The notes under the pieces were generated by a model. The model worked only from the letters and a program-made list of their open reading frames with translations. It was not told the origin of the DNA and searched no databases. Source: Pseudomonas alcaligenes (GTDB lineage: Bacteria > Pseudomonadota > Gammaproteobacteria > Pseudomonadales > Pseudomonadaceae). From it: a DNA stretch of 64,000 nucleotides. Below are positions 1-8,519 of the stretch, piece after piece (positions within the stretch are counted from its first letter, which is position 1; the number at the start of each line of letters is the position of its first letter). The stretch covers positions 2,237,001 to 2,301,000 of the forward strand of contig NZ_CP154874.1 of NCBI RefSeq assembly GCF_041729615.1. The letters are read 5' to 3'. A program made the translations under genes and the position numbers.

Positions 1-394
1 CCAGAACCTCCATGGCCACGATCTTGTTGGCACGGGCATCCGGCAGCGGAATCGGGTCCGCGTTCGTCACCAGCGGCGTCACAGCGCGCGCCGGGGAGTT
101 CTGCAGCAAGGCCTCTACTGCAGCGACCTTGGCCGGATCAATGTCAGCGAAGATGACCTCGGCTCCACGTTCGGCACAGAAGCGGGCAAAAGGACCATCC
201 CCACAACCGATATCCAGAACGGTATCCTCGGCGCCTACGGGAAACCCTTCGAAGAGCTCACCGCTATCACGTCGAAACCAGCCGCTGAGGTAAGCCTCGG
301 TGCGCTCGGGTGCAGCGGGCGGAGTTTCCTGAAGAGCGCTGGCAGGCTGTGGCAAGGAGGCACGGGAGAGCAAACGTCTTAGTGTTTCCAGCAT
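1..394 (-). CDS. SAM-dependent methyltransferase, 3' part cut by the window edge
   Basis: About 131 N-terminal residues are visible; the stop lies beyond base 1. The ATG at 394 sits 8 bases after the stop of the acyltransferase, so it is the last visible gene of this operon. The class I methyltransferase glycine-rich loop is clear (VLDIGCGDG near residue 60), followed by an acidic end of strand 2 (IFADID) and a run leading into the post-II region (VAMEVL). The preceding stretch (SGWFRRDSGELFEGFPVGA) closely resembles the same part of the methyltransferase two genes upstream, so the two are paralogs. By position it corresponds to PAO1 PA5459 in the common polysaccharide antigen locus (recalled synteny). 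A sugar or chain-end O-methyltransferase role is inferred; the substrate is unknown. Confidence 0.8.
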   Translation of the reverse strand, partial: MLETLRRLLSRASLPQPASALQETPPAAPERTEAYLSGWFRRDSGELFEGFPVGAEDTVLDIGCGDGPFARFCAERGAEVIFADIDPAKVAAVEALLQNSPARAVTPLVTNADPIPLPDARANKIVAMEVL

Positions 395-402
395 GGTGTG
401 GC

Positions 403-1584
403 CTATCCGGGTTGGCGAGTGTCGATCGGCAGCGTATGCGCGCTGCCCTCGCTGCTCACTTTTTTGATGGGATAAAGGAGTCGCTCCGAGAACCTTGCAC
501 CAAAACGCCTCAGTGGCGCCTCGACCAAGCGGTAATTGAGCTCGGTCGTGACCAAGATAATCAGCAACGAGCAGAGCAGGTAGGCAATCACCCGCTGGGC
601 AGAAAATGGCTGTAGAGGATCGATGCGGAAGAAAATCTCCCGCGTCAGGAAGAATGCCGGGACATGTATGAGGTAAAGCGCATAGGAGCGCTCGCCACAC
701 CAGACCAGGACAGATTTCAATCTGCCAGGTGCAAGCAGCAGATCGCGATCATGGGCGGCGATCAGCACCAGGCCGGCGGAGATCAGGGCAATAAGCCCGA
801 TGCCATAACGCATGGAACCGGGTGTACTGAGCAGCGCCATGCAAATGACGCCGGCAACCAGCACCATCTGACATGCTCGCCGCCCAAGCCACTCCAGGGA
901 TATCGCAGCGAGCCGCCAAGAAGCCCGCTGACTCCACATCGCCAGCAAGACGCCGAGTGCCAGGGCATCGGTTCTGAACATCATCAGGTAAGGATGCGAC
1001 TGCCGGGGCGTGATGATCTGCAGGAGCGCGATGATGAGGAAAAACCAGGCCAGGTGCTGGCGCAAGAGCAGAATCAGCAGTGGGAAGAGCAAATAGAACT
1101 GCTCCTCCAGCGACAGGCTCCAGTAGACGAAACTGGCGCCGTACTCGCTGCGCATGAAGGTCTCCGCAAAGCGGATATTGGCAAAATTGAAGACACCGGC
1201 AATGGTGGCCTGGAGGTTCGCAGCCAGGGTGCCAAAGGCGCCACTTTCATTCAGGAATAGCACCGCCAGCAGAATCAGCCCAAGCCAGAGCCAGGCGGCA
1301 GGCCACAGGCGCCAGATGCGCCGCAGCCAGAAGGCCCCCATGATCCTGCGCTGCTCCGCCCAGCCGCTCACCTCCCGTAGTCGCGGGATGAGATCCCGGG
1401 CAATCACGAAGCCGGACACGGCGAAGAACAGATCGACGCCGAACCTGCCGCCCACGCTCTGGTACAACTCATTGAGTACAGGCATCGGCCATGGAAAGAG
1501 GTTGCGCAGGTGCTGAAAGATCACGAACAGCACCGCCACTGCACTCAACACTTCGATATCGCTGATCCGGTTATTGGCGTGCAT
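403..1584 (-). CDS. Acyltransferase 3 family membrane protein (OafA-like O-acyltransferase)
   Basis: 393 residues with roughly ten hydrophobic helices. The N-terminus carries the family hallmark, an acidic/Ser start (RISDIEVLSA) running into a first helix that ends in the catalytic-type His (VIFQH), then GVDLFFAVSGFVI, the conserved second-helix motif. Members move acetyl or other acyl groups across the inner membrane onto O-antigen or other surface glycans. I chose the ATG at 1584, 4 bases after the upstream methyltransferase stop; an in-frame ATG at 1605 would overlap that gene and add seven residues unlike the family start. It lies between two paralogous methyltransferases in the polysaccharide operon and matches PA5458 by position (recalled). 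Acetylation of the polysaccharide is inferred. Confidence 0.88.
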   Translation of the reverse strand: MHANNRISDIEVLSAVAVLFVIFQHLRNLFPWPMPVLNELYQSVGGRFGVDLFFAVSGFVIARDLIPRLREVSGWAEQRRIMGAFWLRRIWRLWPAAWLWLGLILLAVLFLNESGAFGTLAANLQATIAGVFNFANIRFAETFMRSEYGASFVYWSLSLEEQFYLLFPLLILLLRQHLAWFFLIIALLQIITPRQSHPYLMMFRTDALALGVLLAMWSQRASWRLAAISLEWLGRRACQMVLVAGVICMALLSTPGSMRYGIGLIALISAGLVLIAAHDRDLLLAPGRLKSVLVWCGERSYALYLIHVPAFFLTREIFFRIDPLQPFSAQRVIAYLLCSLLIILVTTELNYRLVEAPLRRFGARFSERLLYPIKKVSSEGSAHTLPIDTRQPG

Positions 1585-1588
1585 GGAC

Positions 1589-2470
1589 TCAGGGCTTGCG
1601 GGCAATGATGACTTGGCTCTTGGGCAGCAACTGGTCGAGAGCCTGCTTCATGGGAGCGGCTTCGGGCATCTGAATCAGGTTGTTCCAGAGCCTGGCCCAG
1701 TCGTTGAGAAGCGGCGGGTAGGGAGGCTGAACAATATCGTGCGATGCTCCATCCAGCTCGACACCAGCATTCTTGGCCAGTACCCAGTAGATGAACATCC
1801 ACATGGTCCAGAAGAAGCCGAAGGAGGCTCTTTCGACTATTTCCAGGCCAGCGCCTTCAACCAGACCGGCGAACTGCTCGCGCTCGAAAACATGGATATG
1901 GTTCGGCTCGCGGAAGTAGTAATCAGGGGCGAAGCTCTGCTGCATACGCTCACCCACCGGGTCCGGCACTGCCAACAGATAAAGAGCCCCGGACCGGCCT
2001 ACCCGCGCCAGTTCGAGCAGGAATGTCTGGGGGTCCGCAACATGCTCAAGCACCTCCATGCAAATGACCCGACTCATGCAAGCATCCGCCAGGGGAAGCT
2101 GGGTACTGTCGACGACCAGACCTTCTGCGTGGCGCGCCGGCGTACGCGCCACGCGCTGGCGAAGCGACTCGATCTTATCCGCGACGACATCGGTGAAGGT
2201 CACGGCAGCCCCGCGGTTGGCGCAGAACAGGGTTGCCCCTCCGGCACCACAGCCGACATCCAGCACGGTGTCTTCGGCACTGACGGGAAAGCCCTTGAAC
2301 AACTCATCGCTCTGGCTCTGGTACCAGCCGCTCTGCACCGCATCGATCAGGCCGCAGTTACGCGAGTCGACGAAACCCGGTGCCTGTCTGAACTCGGCCC
2401 AGATCGCCTCGTCATCCCGCGGGTCGCTCTGCAAACCAGCCAGGCGGCGGAAAAGCTCGAATTGATTCAT
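1589..2470 (-). CDS. Class I SAM-dependent methyltransferase of the polysaccharide operon
   Basis: 293 residues. Motif I is VLDVGCGAGG, followed by FTDVVADKIE (acidic residue for the SAM ribose) and MEVLEHVADP, the LEH signature common in UbiE/Methyltransf_11-type enzymes. The ATG at 2470 overlaps the TGA of the upstream glycosyltransferase in an ATGA arrangement, pointing to translational coupling; a longer frame from 2662 would overlap the glycosyltransferase by nearly 200 bases and is rejected. The C-terminal third is aromatic and long for a minimal fold, suggesting a substrate-specific cap. Position matches PA5457, one of five genes reported as important for common polysaccharide antigen in P. 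aeruginosa (recalled). The acceptor sugar cannot be read from sequence. Confidence 0.87.
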   Translation of the reverse strand: MNQFELFRRLAGLQSDPRDDEAIWAEFRQAPGFVDSRNCGLIDAVQSGWYQSQSDELFKGFPVSAEDTVLDVGCGAGGATLFCANRGAAVTFTDVVADKIESLRQRVARTPARHAEGLVVDSTQLPLADACMSRVICMEVLEHVADPQTFLLELARVGRSGALYLLAVPDPVGERMQQSFAPDYYFREPNHIHVFEREQFAGLVEGAGLEIVERASFGFFWTMWMFIYWVLAKNAGVELDGASHDIVQPPYPPLLNDWARLWNNLIQMPEAAPMKQALDQLLPKSQVIIARKP

Positions 2471-4002
2471 GAACACACGGGCTCCAGAAGATTGAGGAAT
2501 TGCTGCAGACGGATCTTCGCGGAGGCTTGCGAGCAATGCTCCTGCATGCGTTCGATGGCAGCTCTCGACATGCGCCGATAGCGCTCGGGCTCTTCTCTGT
2601 AGCAATGGAGTGCCGTCTGGTATTGCACAACCAGCGAGGACCAGTCGAGCTGGTGCCGGCAAGTACGATAAGCCAGGCGAGGATCATGGGGCCAGGCGGT
2701 GGCGTCCAGCCAGCTGTGCACGACGAACGCGACATCCTCATCGATGTAGTCGAGCATCGCCGAGTTTCGCGGCGCTATGGCCGGCTTGCCACAGGACATC
2801 AGTTCCATCAGTGGCAGACACTGGCCCTCACCATGCGAGGCATTGACGACAAAGGTGCTGGCCTCGATAAGACGATCGAATTCGGCCTTTTCCAGGAAAC
2901 CATGCACGACCAAGACACGGCATCTGAACCTGGGCAGGCGTGCAATACACATGAGCATGCTATTGAGCGCCGCCCGATAGTCGTGATGCCCGAGCTTGAA
3001 GACGAGGGTGGCCTCTGGATTGTCCCGGAAAGCGGCACAGAAGGCCGTTAGCATGTCGATCCAGTTCTTGCGGCCGTCGTATGGGTTGAACAATGCCGTG
3101 AACACGGCCCCCCTCAGCTCGAACTCGCAAGGTTGCGGCGTCCACTCGGGCGCCCCGGATTGCTCATCCTCCACCGAGAGACCACGAGGCTGGACATGGT
3201 TGGCCGGTTCCATATGCTCAGCCTGCGTCTCGGTCGCTGTATCGACTGACGGCAGGCGGTACTCCGGCAACCAGGGCAACAAGCCTCTCACAACCTGCTG
3301 ATACCAGGCCGCCAGATAACGCCGGGATATGGCCAGGCGCCCCTCGGAAGATCCAGTTCCAGGCTTATTGGCACCCGTATCAGACTTCTCGCTGCGGGCC
3401 ACTCCACGAGCGTTCGCCACCGCAGCGGCCACGGCATCGAGCCCAGGCATGAATGGTTCGAGGTTGACATCCTGAGTATCCAGTACGATACCCGAGCCCA
3501 CACGAATCCTATGGCAGGTTGGCACAGCCGCACCTGCACGCAACTCGGCATAGCGATCCCATACCGGAGAGGGTATAGAGACTATGGGGAAGTCATCACC
3601 GAGCACTTGCCGAACAGCACGAACCGTAAGAGCCGAGTGCGTGATGGCTCCTCCACACTGTTGCAGCACATGAGCCCAGTTCTGATTGACCTCATCCAGC
3701 CAGTGCTCGGAAGGAATGGAGTCGAACTCCCAAGCGAATACCGGGAGTGTAGGGCAGCGCAGCCCCAGTACAACCTTGTGCGGCGGAGTGAAGGAAAGAA
3801 AGAGACAGCGCTCTCCCCGCTCCAGAGACATCGCATAGTGTTCATCCACCTCTACTTGCGGCCGCTCGATGACGACAACTTCGCCGAGCTGACGCAATAC
3901 AGGCAGAAAATCACGCAACACGAAGTAGTAGCTGTAGTCCGGCAGGCCCAGACTGCTGGCGATGGTCGCGGAAGTTACTTCCGAGTAAACGAGAAACTTC
4001 AT
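2467..4002 (-). CDS. Glycosyltransferase, GT4-like, second of a tandem pair
   Basis: 511 residues, predicted soluble GT-B fold. The C-terminal half shows the retaining GT4-type E-x7-E motif (GEGQCLPLMELMSCGKPAIAP region), the usual nucleotide-sugar contact. A preceding block (FNPYDGRKNWIDMLTAF) and a strand-rich N-terminus (FLSFTPPHK, PVFAWEFDSIP) are shared almost motif for motif with the next gene upstream, so the pair arose by duplication. An insert of about 100 residues in the middle is poorly conserved between the two. Start ATG at 4002 overlaps the upstream stop by four bases. It likely transfers one sugar during synthesis or capping of the surface polysaccharide; corresponds to PA5456 by position (recalled). 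Donor and linkage are unknown. Confidence 0.88.
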   Translation of the reverse strand: MKFLVYSEVTSATIASSLGLPDYSYYFVLRDFLPVLRQLGEVVVIERPQVEVDEHYAMSLERGERCLFLSFTPPHKVVLGLRCPTLPVFAWEFDSIPSEHWLDEVNQNWAHVLQQCGGAITHSALTVRAVRQVLGDDFPIVSIPSPVWDRYAELRAGAAVPTCHRIRVGSGIVLDTQDVNLEPFMPGLDAVAAAVANARGVARSEKSDTGANKPGTGSSEGRLAISRRYLAAWYQQVVRGLLPWLPEYRLPSVDTATETQAEHMEPANHVQPRGLSVEDEQSGAPEWTPQPCEFELRGAVFTALFNPYDGRKNWIDMLTAFCAAFRDNPEATLVFKLGHHDYRAALNSMLMCIARLPRFRCRVLVVHGFLEKAEFDRLIEASTFVVNASHGEGQCLPLMELMSCGKPAIAPRNSAMLDYIDEDVAFVVHSWLDATAWPHDPRLAYRTCRHQLDWSSLVVQYQTALHCYREEPERYRRMSRAAIERMQEHCSQASAKIRLQQFLNLLEPVCS

Positions 4003-5420
4003 TGTTCAACTCCCTGACGCACCCTCGCGTGATGGTCCAGGGCACTGCGCAGGAAAGCTTCCAGCGGCAAGCCAACCCGCTCGACGGAGGCGAAGTCGGC
4101 CATCTGCTCACGAGCCTTGCGAGACATGTCCTGGTAGCGCTCGGGCTGACTCTTGACCAAGTCATAACTCTCACGAAATGCCTCCATGAGAGATTGCCAG
4201 TCCAGACGATGCTTGCGGGTGTAGAGCATGCCGGTGGGGTCATGCGGCCAACAAGCCGGCTCCAGGCAGGTCCGCAGGATGAGCGAAGAGTCCGGGCTCA
4301 GGTAATCCGCCATCGCGGTGTGCGCGGGGGCCAGTGCCGGCCTGCCACTGGCCAGGAACTCCATCAGGGGCAGGCACAGCCCCTCTCCGGTGGAAGCATT
4401 GACATAGTAGGTACTGGCCTCGATCAGCTGCTGGTACTGCCGATCCTCGAGAAAACCGTGAAGTACCAGCACGCGGCATTTGAAAGGGGCCAGGCGCGAC
4501 AGCAGGGTCAGCAGCACCACCCGGTAGTACTCCAGATCATGGTGGGTCATCTTGACGATCAGTGTGGCGTCTTCCCGGTCGCGAAAGGCCCAGCAGAAGG
4601 CCGTGACAATATCTACCCAGTTCTTGCGGCCGTCGGCGGGATTCAACACCGTGCAGTAAACCACCCCGGATACCATGACCTTCTGCGGCTTGCGCTTGGC
4701 CGTGCCGGCCAGCCCCATCTCCCTCAGCCAGCCCCGCAATAGGCTCAGGCTCAGACGCACAGCTCTGGCCATACTTATGCGCGACCTAACCTTCGGCATT
4801 CCAGCTGCGGGCATACCCTCAGCCATACCCGCCACAGGCACATCATCAGCCTTATGGACCAGTCCATCAGCAGAGAGACCCAACAACGGGCTATCTATGG
4901 TGATGCCAGAGAAATCGAAATGACGCGGCTCCGACCTGAATCCCCAACCTTCTGCAGGCCCCAGATGGGCATAGCGGTCCCACACCGGAGCAGGCAACGC
5001 AATGACCGGGAAGCCTTCTACGCTGTTCTCTACCACCAGCCGGGCGGTTTCGCGGCTGGTGCAGATGGCGCCCTGAAGGCGCGAAAAAACATAGCCCCAG
5101 TCATTGTGCGGGTCATCATCCCAAGCCAAGTTGGGCAGGCTATCGAATTCCCAGGCAAACAGGGTGACTGTGGGGCAGGCCAACCCCAGAGGGGTCTGAT
5201 GCGGCGGGCTCACGCTGATGAATATGACCTGTTCGCCCTCTGCCAGATAGCGGCTGTGAAGGGCTTCAATCTCATCACGATTCTGCGTTTGGATAACTTT
5301 CCCGATGCGCTCCAACGCAGGCAGGAAGTCTTTCATCAAGAAGAAGTAGCTGTATTCCGGCTTGCCAAGAGAGGCTTGAATATTCTGATGACCGATCTTG
5401 GAGCTGATGAGAATGATCAT
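3999..5420 (-). CDS. Glycosyltransferase, GT4-like, first of a tandem pair
   Basis: 473 residues. First visible gene of the minus-strand polysaccharide operon; the 309-base gap behind it would hold the promoter unless it is read from genes outside the window. Hallmarks are FLMKDFLPALE near the N-terminus, LNPADGRKNWVDIVTAFCWA in mid-protein, and the E-x7-E motif (GEGLCLPLMEFLASG) near residue 370. It shares its motifs and length with the following gene, but its middle insert (about residues 165-235) is repetitive and low-complexity (AGMAEGMPAAGMPKV), unlike the rest. Corresponds to PA5455 by position (recalled). No signal peptide or membrane helix is evident, consistent with cytoplasmic assembly of the glycan on its lipid carrier. 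The substrate is not determined. Confidence 0.88.
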   Translation of the reverse strand: MIILISSKIGHQNIQASLGKPEYSYFFLMKDFLPALERIGKVIQTQNRDEIEALHSRYLAEGEQVIFISVSPPHQTPLGLACPTVTLFAWEFDSLPNLAWDDDPHNDWGYVFSRLQGAICTSRETARLVVENSVEGFPVIALPAPVWDRYAHLGPAEGWGFRSEPRHFDFSGITIDSPLLGLSADGLVHKADDVPVAGMAEGMPAAGMPKVRSRISMARAVRLSLSLLRGWLREMGLAGTAKRKPQKVMVSGVVYCTVLNPADGRKNWVDIVTAFCWAFRDREDATLIVKMTHHDLEYYRVVLLTLLSRLAPFKCRVLVLHGFLEDRQYQQLIEASTYYVNASTGEGLCLPLMEFLASGRPALAPAHTAMADYLSPDSSLILRTCLEPACWPHDPTGMLYTRKHRLDWQSLMEAFRESYDLVKSQPERYQDMSRKAREQMADFASVERVGLPLEAFLRSALDHHARVRQGVEQ

Positions 5421-5729
5421 GGGGCAGCTAAATAGCCTGTACTGAGCACAAGCGGCTTGGATGAGAGATGCGTGGCTCGGCGCTGACGTTGCTGAACCGG
5501 CTTATTGTTGTGCTACTGCATCGCCGCGGAGTGTACGGGTGACTATGCATTCCAACAAGCGATGCATTAGAAACGCTCCTATTTCGGGATCTTTTCCCGA
5601 CCAATCCCATCCAAACACCGACAAAACCAGGGCCATCATGTGACTCCACACCCTGAATCCAACACCGGGCTTGAGCTGAGTAGACGATTCTCGTCCAATA
5701 GAGCGATCCCCGATTTACCCGGAGCCGCC
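5421..5729. other. Intergenic region between the polysaccharide operon and the DUF2388 gene
   Basis: No convincing gene in 309 bases. The flanking genes are divergent, so both promoters should lie here. It is clearly more AT-rich than the genes to its right. A short inverted repeat around 5584-5600 (TCGGGA, TCTTT loop, TCCCGA) is visible without a following T-run. I could not assign a confident -35/-10 pair for either direction. Short open frames across it have no recognisable product. Confidence 0.5.
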
Positions 5730-6050
5730 ATGCGCAAACTGTCTTCCTTCCTGCTCGCCACCAGCCTCTGCCTTGCCGCCGGCGCCCAGGCACAGACCCT
5801 GGTGGCCACCAGCAATATCCTGGTGCGCGCGCTGGACCGCAGCCTCGACTTCACTTCCGACACCACCACCTCGGTGCGCGACATGAAGGTGGTGCTGGCC
5901 GCCCGCGACGATGCCGCCAGCTTCGTCGCCAGTGCCGGCGAGGTGCGTGGCGCGCAACTGGAGGCGGCCTTCGCCACCCTGCGCGAACAGCTGCCCGAGG
6001 CCCGCACGGCGTCCGACCAGCAACTGGCCGAAGCCATACTCGCCCTGTGA
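5730..6050 (+). CDS. DUF2388 family secreted protein
   Basis: 106 residues. The N-terminus is a clean Sec signal peptide (MRKLSSFLLATSLCLA, cleavage after AGAQA). The mature part is short with TLVATSNILVRALDRS and TSDTTTSVRD, and matches the DUF2388 family, largely found in pseudomonads, often as tandem paralogs in the PA5460s region (recalled). The ATG at 5730 follows a GGAG-type ribosome site (CCGGAGCCGCC); an upstream in-frame ATG at 5640 would put 30 non-signal residues ahead of the signal peptide. Its stop overlaps the GTG start of the next gene by four bases, so the two are probably made together. Function unknown; a periplasmic or extracellular role follows only from the signal peptide. 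Confidence 0.85.
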   Translation: MRKLSSFLLATSLCLAAGAQAQTLVATSNILVRALDRSLDFTSDTTTSVRDMKVVLAARDDAASFVASAGEVRGAQLEAAFATLREQLPEARTASDQQLAEAILAL

Positions 6051-8008
6051 GGTCGCGCGCCGCGCGCTGGCTGGCCGCGCTCCTGCTGCTGGCCGCTGCC
6101 AGCGCGCAGGCCGAACTGCGCCTGCGGCTGAACGCCGAGGGCCTCAGCGCCCAGGAGCGCCAGGCCAGCACCGAACTACTGGAACAGGCCATGGCCCACC
6201 TGCCGCCGAGCTTCATCGCGCGGCTGGATGGTGAAGTCGAGGTGCGCTGGTCCGACGACCTGCCGCCGGCGGCCTATGGCCGCCTCAACCGCCTCGACCT
6301 GCTCAGCCTCAACGCCCGCCTGCTGCCACTGCTGCTCGACCCGGCCCGCGCCGATGCCGACAACGGCCGCAGCCACGGCAGCCTGCGCCGCGAACTGCTG
6401 GCCACCCTGCTGCACGAACTGACCCATCTCTACGACCGCTCGCGCCTATGGCCCCAGGCCGCGCGCACGCTGCAATGGCGCTGCCGCCAGGCCGAACGCA
6501 GCCTGGGACCGGTCGGCCTGCGCGACGAGTGCCGCGGGCAGAGCGAGCGACGCTTCAGCCTCAGCGACGACCCGCGCCTGCTCGACCTGGCCGGCTGGCC
6601 GCAACGGGTCGGCCAGCGCGGTGCGCGCGAACAGGACAACGGCCAGACGGCGCGCAGCCCCGACCTCTACGAGCTGAGCAACCCGCGCGAATTCGTCGCG
6701 GTGAACCTGGAGTACTTCCTCCTCGACCCCAGCTACGCCTGCCGGCGCCCGAGCCTGCAGCGCTACTTCCGCGAGCACTTCGGCTGGCAACCGGCACAGC
6801 AGGCGCGCTGCCCGGCCGAACAGGCCTACCTGAATGCCGGCCGCGACTTCGCCCGCCAGCCGCTGGGCCGGCTCGACCCGCAGCGGGTCTACCAGGTCGA
6901 CTACCTGCTGGCCGAGCCCAACCAGCAGTGGGCCAGCCGCTGGGGCCACAGCATGCTGCGCCTGGTGGTGTGCGCACCGGGACGGCCGCGCGGCCCGGCC
7001 TGCCGGCTGGACCTGGACCAGCACCTGGTGCTGTCCTACCGCGCCTTCGTCGGCGACGTGCAGCTGTCCAGCTGGGACGGCCTGACCGGCGCCTATCCCT
7101 CGCGCCTGTTCATCCTGCCGCTGGCCCAGGTGATCGAGGAATACACCAAGGTCGAGCTGCGCGGCCTGGCCTCGGTGCCGCTGCGCCTGTCGCGCGAGGA
7201 GATCGAGCGCCTGGTCACCCGCGCCGTCGAACAGCACTGGAGCTACGACGGCGACTACTGGTTCCTGTCCAACAACTGCGCGGTGGAGACCCTCAAGCTG
7301 CTGCGCAGCGGCAGCGACCGCGACGAACTGCAGGCGCTCGACAGCATCATGCCCAACGGCCTGCTCGACCTCCTGGAGGCCCGCGGCCTGGCCGACCGCA
7401 GCGTGCTGGACGACCCGCGCGAGGCGCTGCGCCTGGGCTATCGCTTCGACTCCTTCCGCGAGCGCTACCAGGCCATGTTCGAGATCCTGCGCCAGCGCCT
7501 GCCGGTACCGCAGCAGCAGGTGGAGGACTGGCTGGCGCTGCCGGCCGAGGCGCGCCGGCCCTGGTTCGCCGAGGCCGACCTGCGCGCCGGAGCCGCCCTG
7601 CTGCTGCTCGAACAGGCGGCGCTGCGGCGCCAGCTGCTGCTGGCCCAGGAACAGCTCAAGCAGCGCTACCTGAGCGCCCGCGACGACCCGCGCGACGCGC
7701 GCTTCGCCAGGGCCGACGCCACCCTCAAGGCGATCCTCGCCGGCAGCGGCTTTCTCAGCCGCCCGGCCGAGCTGCTGGACGCCGGCTACGGCCTGCCGCA
7801 GGCCGGCGAGTGGCAGCGTCTGGAAGCACAGAGTGGCGAGCGCCAGGTGCGCCTACGCCAGCTCAGCGACGACCTCGACCAGGAAGTGCGCGGCCTGCTG
7901 GAGCCCTCGCTGCTGGCCGAGATCGAGGCCGGCGAGGCCAACCTGATGCGGCTCGGCCAGCACCTGCGCGAGCTGCACAAGGCCGGCGGCGGCCTGCTCC
8001 TGCCCTGA
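6047..8008 (+). CDS. Large periplasmic DUF4105 (Lnb N-terminal-like) protein with an HExxH motif
   Basis: 653 residues, GTG start overlapping the stop of the DUF2388 gene (GTGA). Signal peptide with cleavage after ASAQA near residue 22. The first third holds an HExxH zinc-protease-like motif (HELTH, residues 123-127) with LYDRS behind it and a downstream NPREFVAVNLEYFL helix that could supply a third ligand. The middle (about 290-430) is the DUF4105/Lnb_N-type domain, with its conserved WGHSMLRLV and SNNCAVETLKLL, a His/Cys pair reminiscent of NlpC/P60-like hydrolases. The C-terminal 200 residues are helical and charged, likely coiled coil. Family members are uncharacterised periplasmic proteins; hydrolase activity on protein, lipid or wall is inferred from the motifs only. 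Confidence 0.85.
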   Translation: MRSRAARWLAALLLLAAASAQAELRLRLNAEGLSAQERQASTELLEQAMAHLPPSFIARLDGEVEVRWSDDLPPAAYGRLNRLDLLSLNARLLPLLLDPARADADNGRSHGSLRRELLATLLHELTHLYDRSRLWPQAARTLQWRCRQAERSLGPVGLRDECRGQSERRFSLSDDPRLLDLAGWPQRVGQRGAREQDNGQTARSPDLYELSNPREFVAVNLEYFLLDPSYACRRPSLQRYFREHFGWQPAQQARCPAEQAYLNAGRDFARQPLGRLDPQRVYQVDYLLAEPNQQWASRWGHSMLRLVVCAPGRPRGPACRLDLDQHLVLSYRAFVGDVQLSSWDGLTGAYPSRLFILPLAQVIEEYTKVELRGLASVPLRLSREEIERLVTRAVEQHWSYDGDYWFLSNNCAVETLKLLRSGSDRDELQALDSIMPNGLLDLLEARGLADRSVLDDPREALRLGYRFDSFRERYQAMFEILRQRLPVPQQQVEDWLALPAEARRPWFAEADLRAGAALLLLEQAALRRQLLLAQEQLKQRYLSARDDPRDARFARADATLKAILAGSGFLSRPAELLDAGYGLPQAGEWQRLEAQSGERQVRLRQLSDDLDQEVRGLLEPSLLAEIEAGEANLMRLGQHLRELHKAGGGLLLP

Positions 8009-8024
8009 GCGAGGCACGCCCGGC

Positions 8025-8426
8025 CTAGAGGCGCTCCTCGTCCTCCTCCGGCAGTTGCGGGTCCAGCTGCATCCAGGGCAGGCGACTCCTGACCCAGATA
8101 TGCCGGTCGGCCGGCGCCAGCTCCGGCTGGTCCAGGCTGGCCACCGTAATGTCCAGGCTGTCCGGACTGAGCCTGGTGAACAGCGCCAGGTGGCAACCGC
8201 AGTGCGCGCAGAAATGGCGCAGGCAGCTGGCCGAGGAGGCGTAGGCGGCGGCGCTGCCGCGCAACCACTGGAAGCGCGCCAGCGGCACCGTCAGCCAGGT
8301 GGTGACGATGCCACCGGTGGTGCGCCGACAGATCGCACAGTGGCAGTGGGCGATGTCGCGCAGCGGCGCGCTGATGCGATAGCGCAGCCGGCCGCAGTGG
8401 CAGCCACCCTCGTGGATATCGGTCAT
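8025..8426 (-). CDS. GFA (CENP-V/GFA domain) family protein
   Basis: 133 residues. The zinc-binding cysteine pattern of the GFA family is complete: GGCHCGRLRY at the N-terminus, HCHCAICRRTTGG in the first third, and HFCAHCGCHLALF near residue 75. The fold binds two zincs; the namesake Gfa was described as accelerating formaldehyde-glutathione adduct formation, but most members have no proven reaction. Convergent with the DUF4105 gene (16 bases between stops) and divergent from the transporter at 8520. Start ATG at 8426 is the natural family start (MTDIHEGGCHCG). The specific function here is not assigned. Confidence 0.88.
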   Translation of the reverse strand: MTDIHEGGCHCGRLRYRISAPLRDIAHCHCAICRRTTGGIVTTWLTVPLARFQWLRGSAAAYASSASCLRHFCAHCGCHLALFTRLSPDSLDITVASLDQPELAPADRHIWVRSRLPWMQLDPQLPEEDEERL

Positions 8427-8519
8427 GGGCCTTCCCCCGTTGCAGCAGCGACCCCAGAGACGCTAGCGCGCCGCCGTGGTTTTGCCCAAGATGGCGGCTC
8501 GCCCGCCGTGGAAGTTGCC

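Noticed and set aside
2471..2662. Longer start for the methyltransferase at 1589-2470
   Set aside because: It would overlap the glycosyltransferase by 190 bases; the ATGA overlap at 2467-2470 is a normal operon joint.
8055..8519. N-terminal extension of the AEC transporter frame
   Set aside because: It lies opposite the GFA gene and lacks membrane or family character before 8520.
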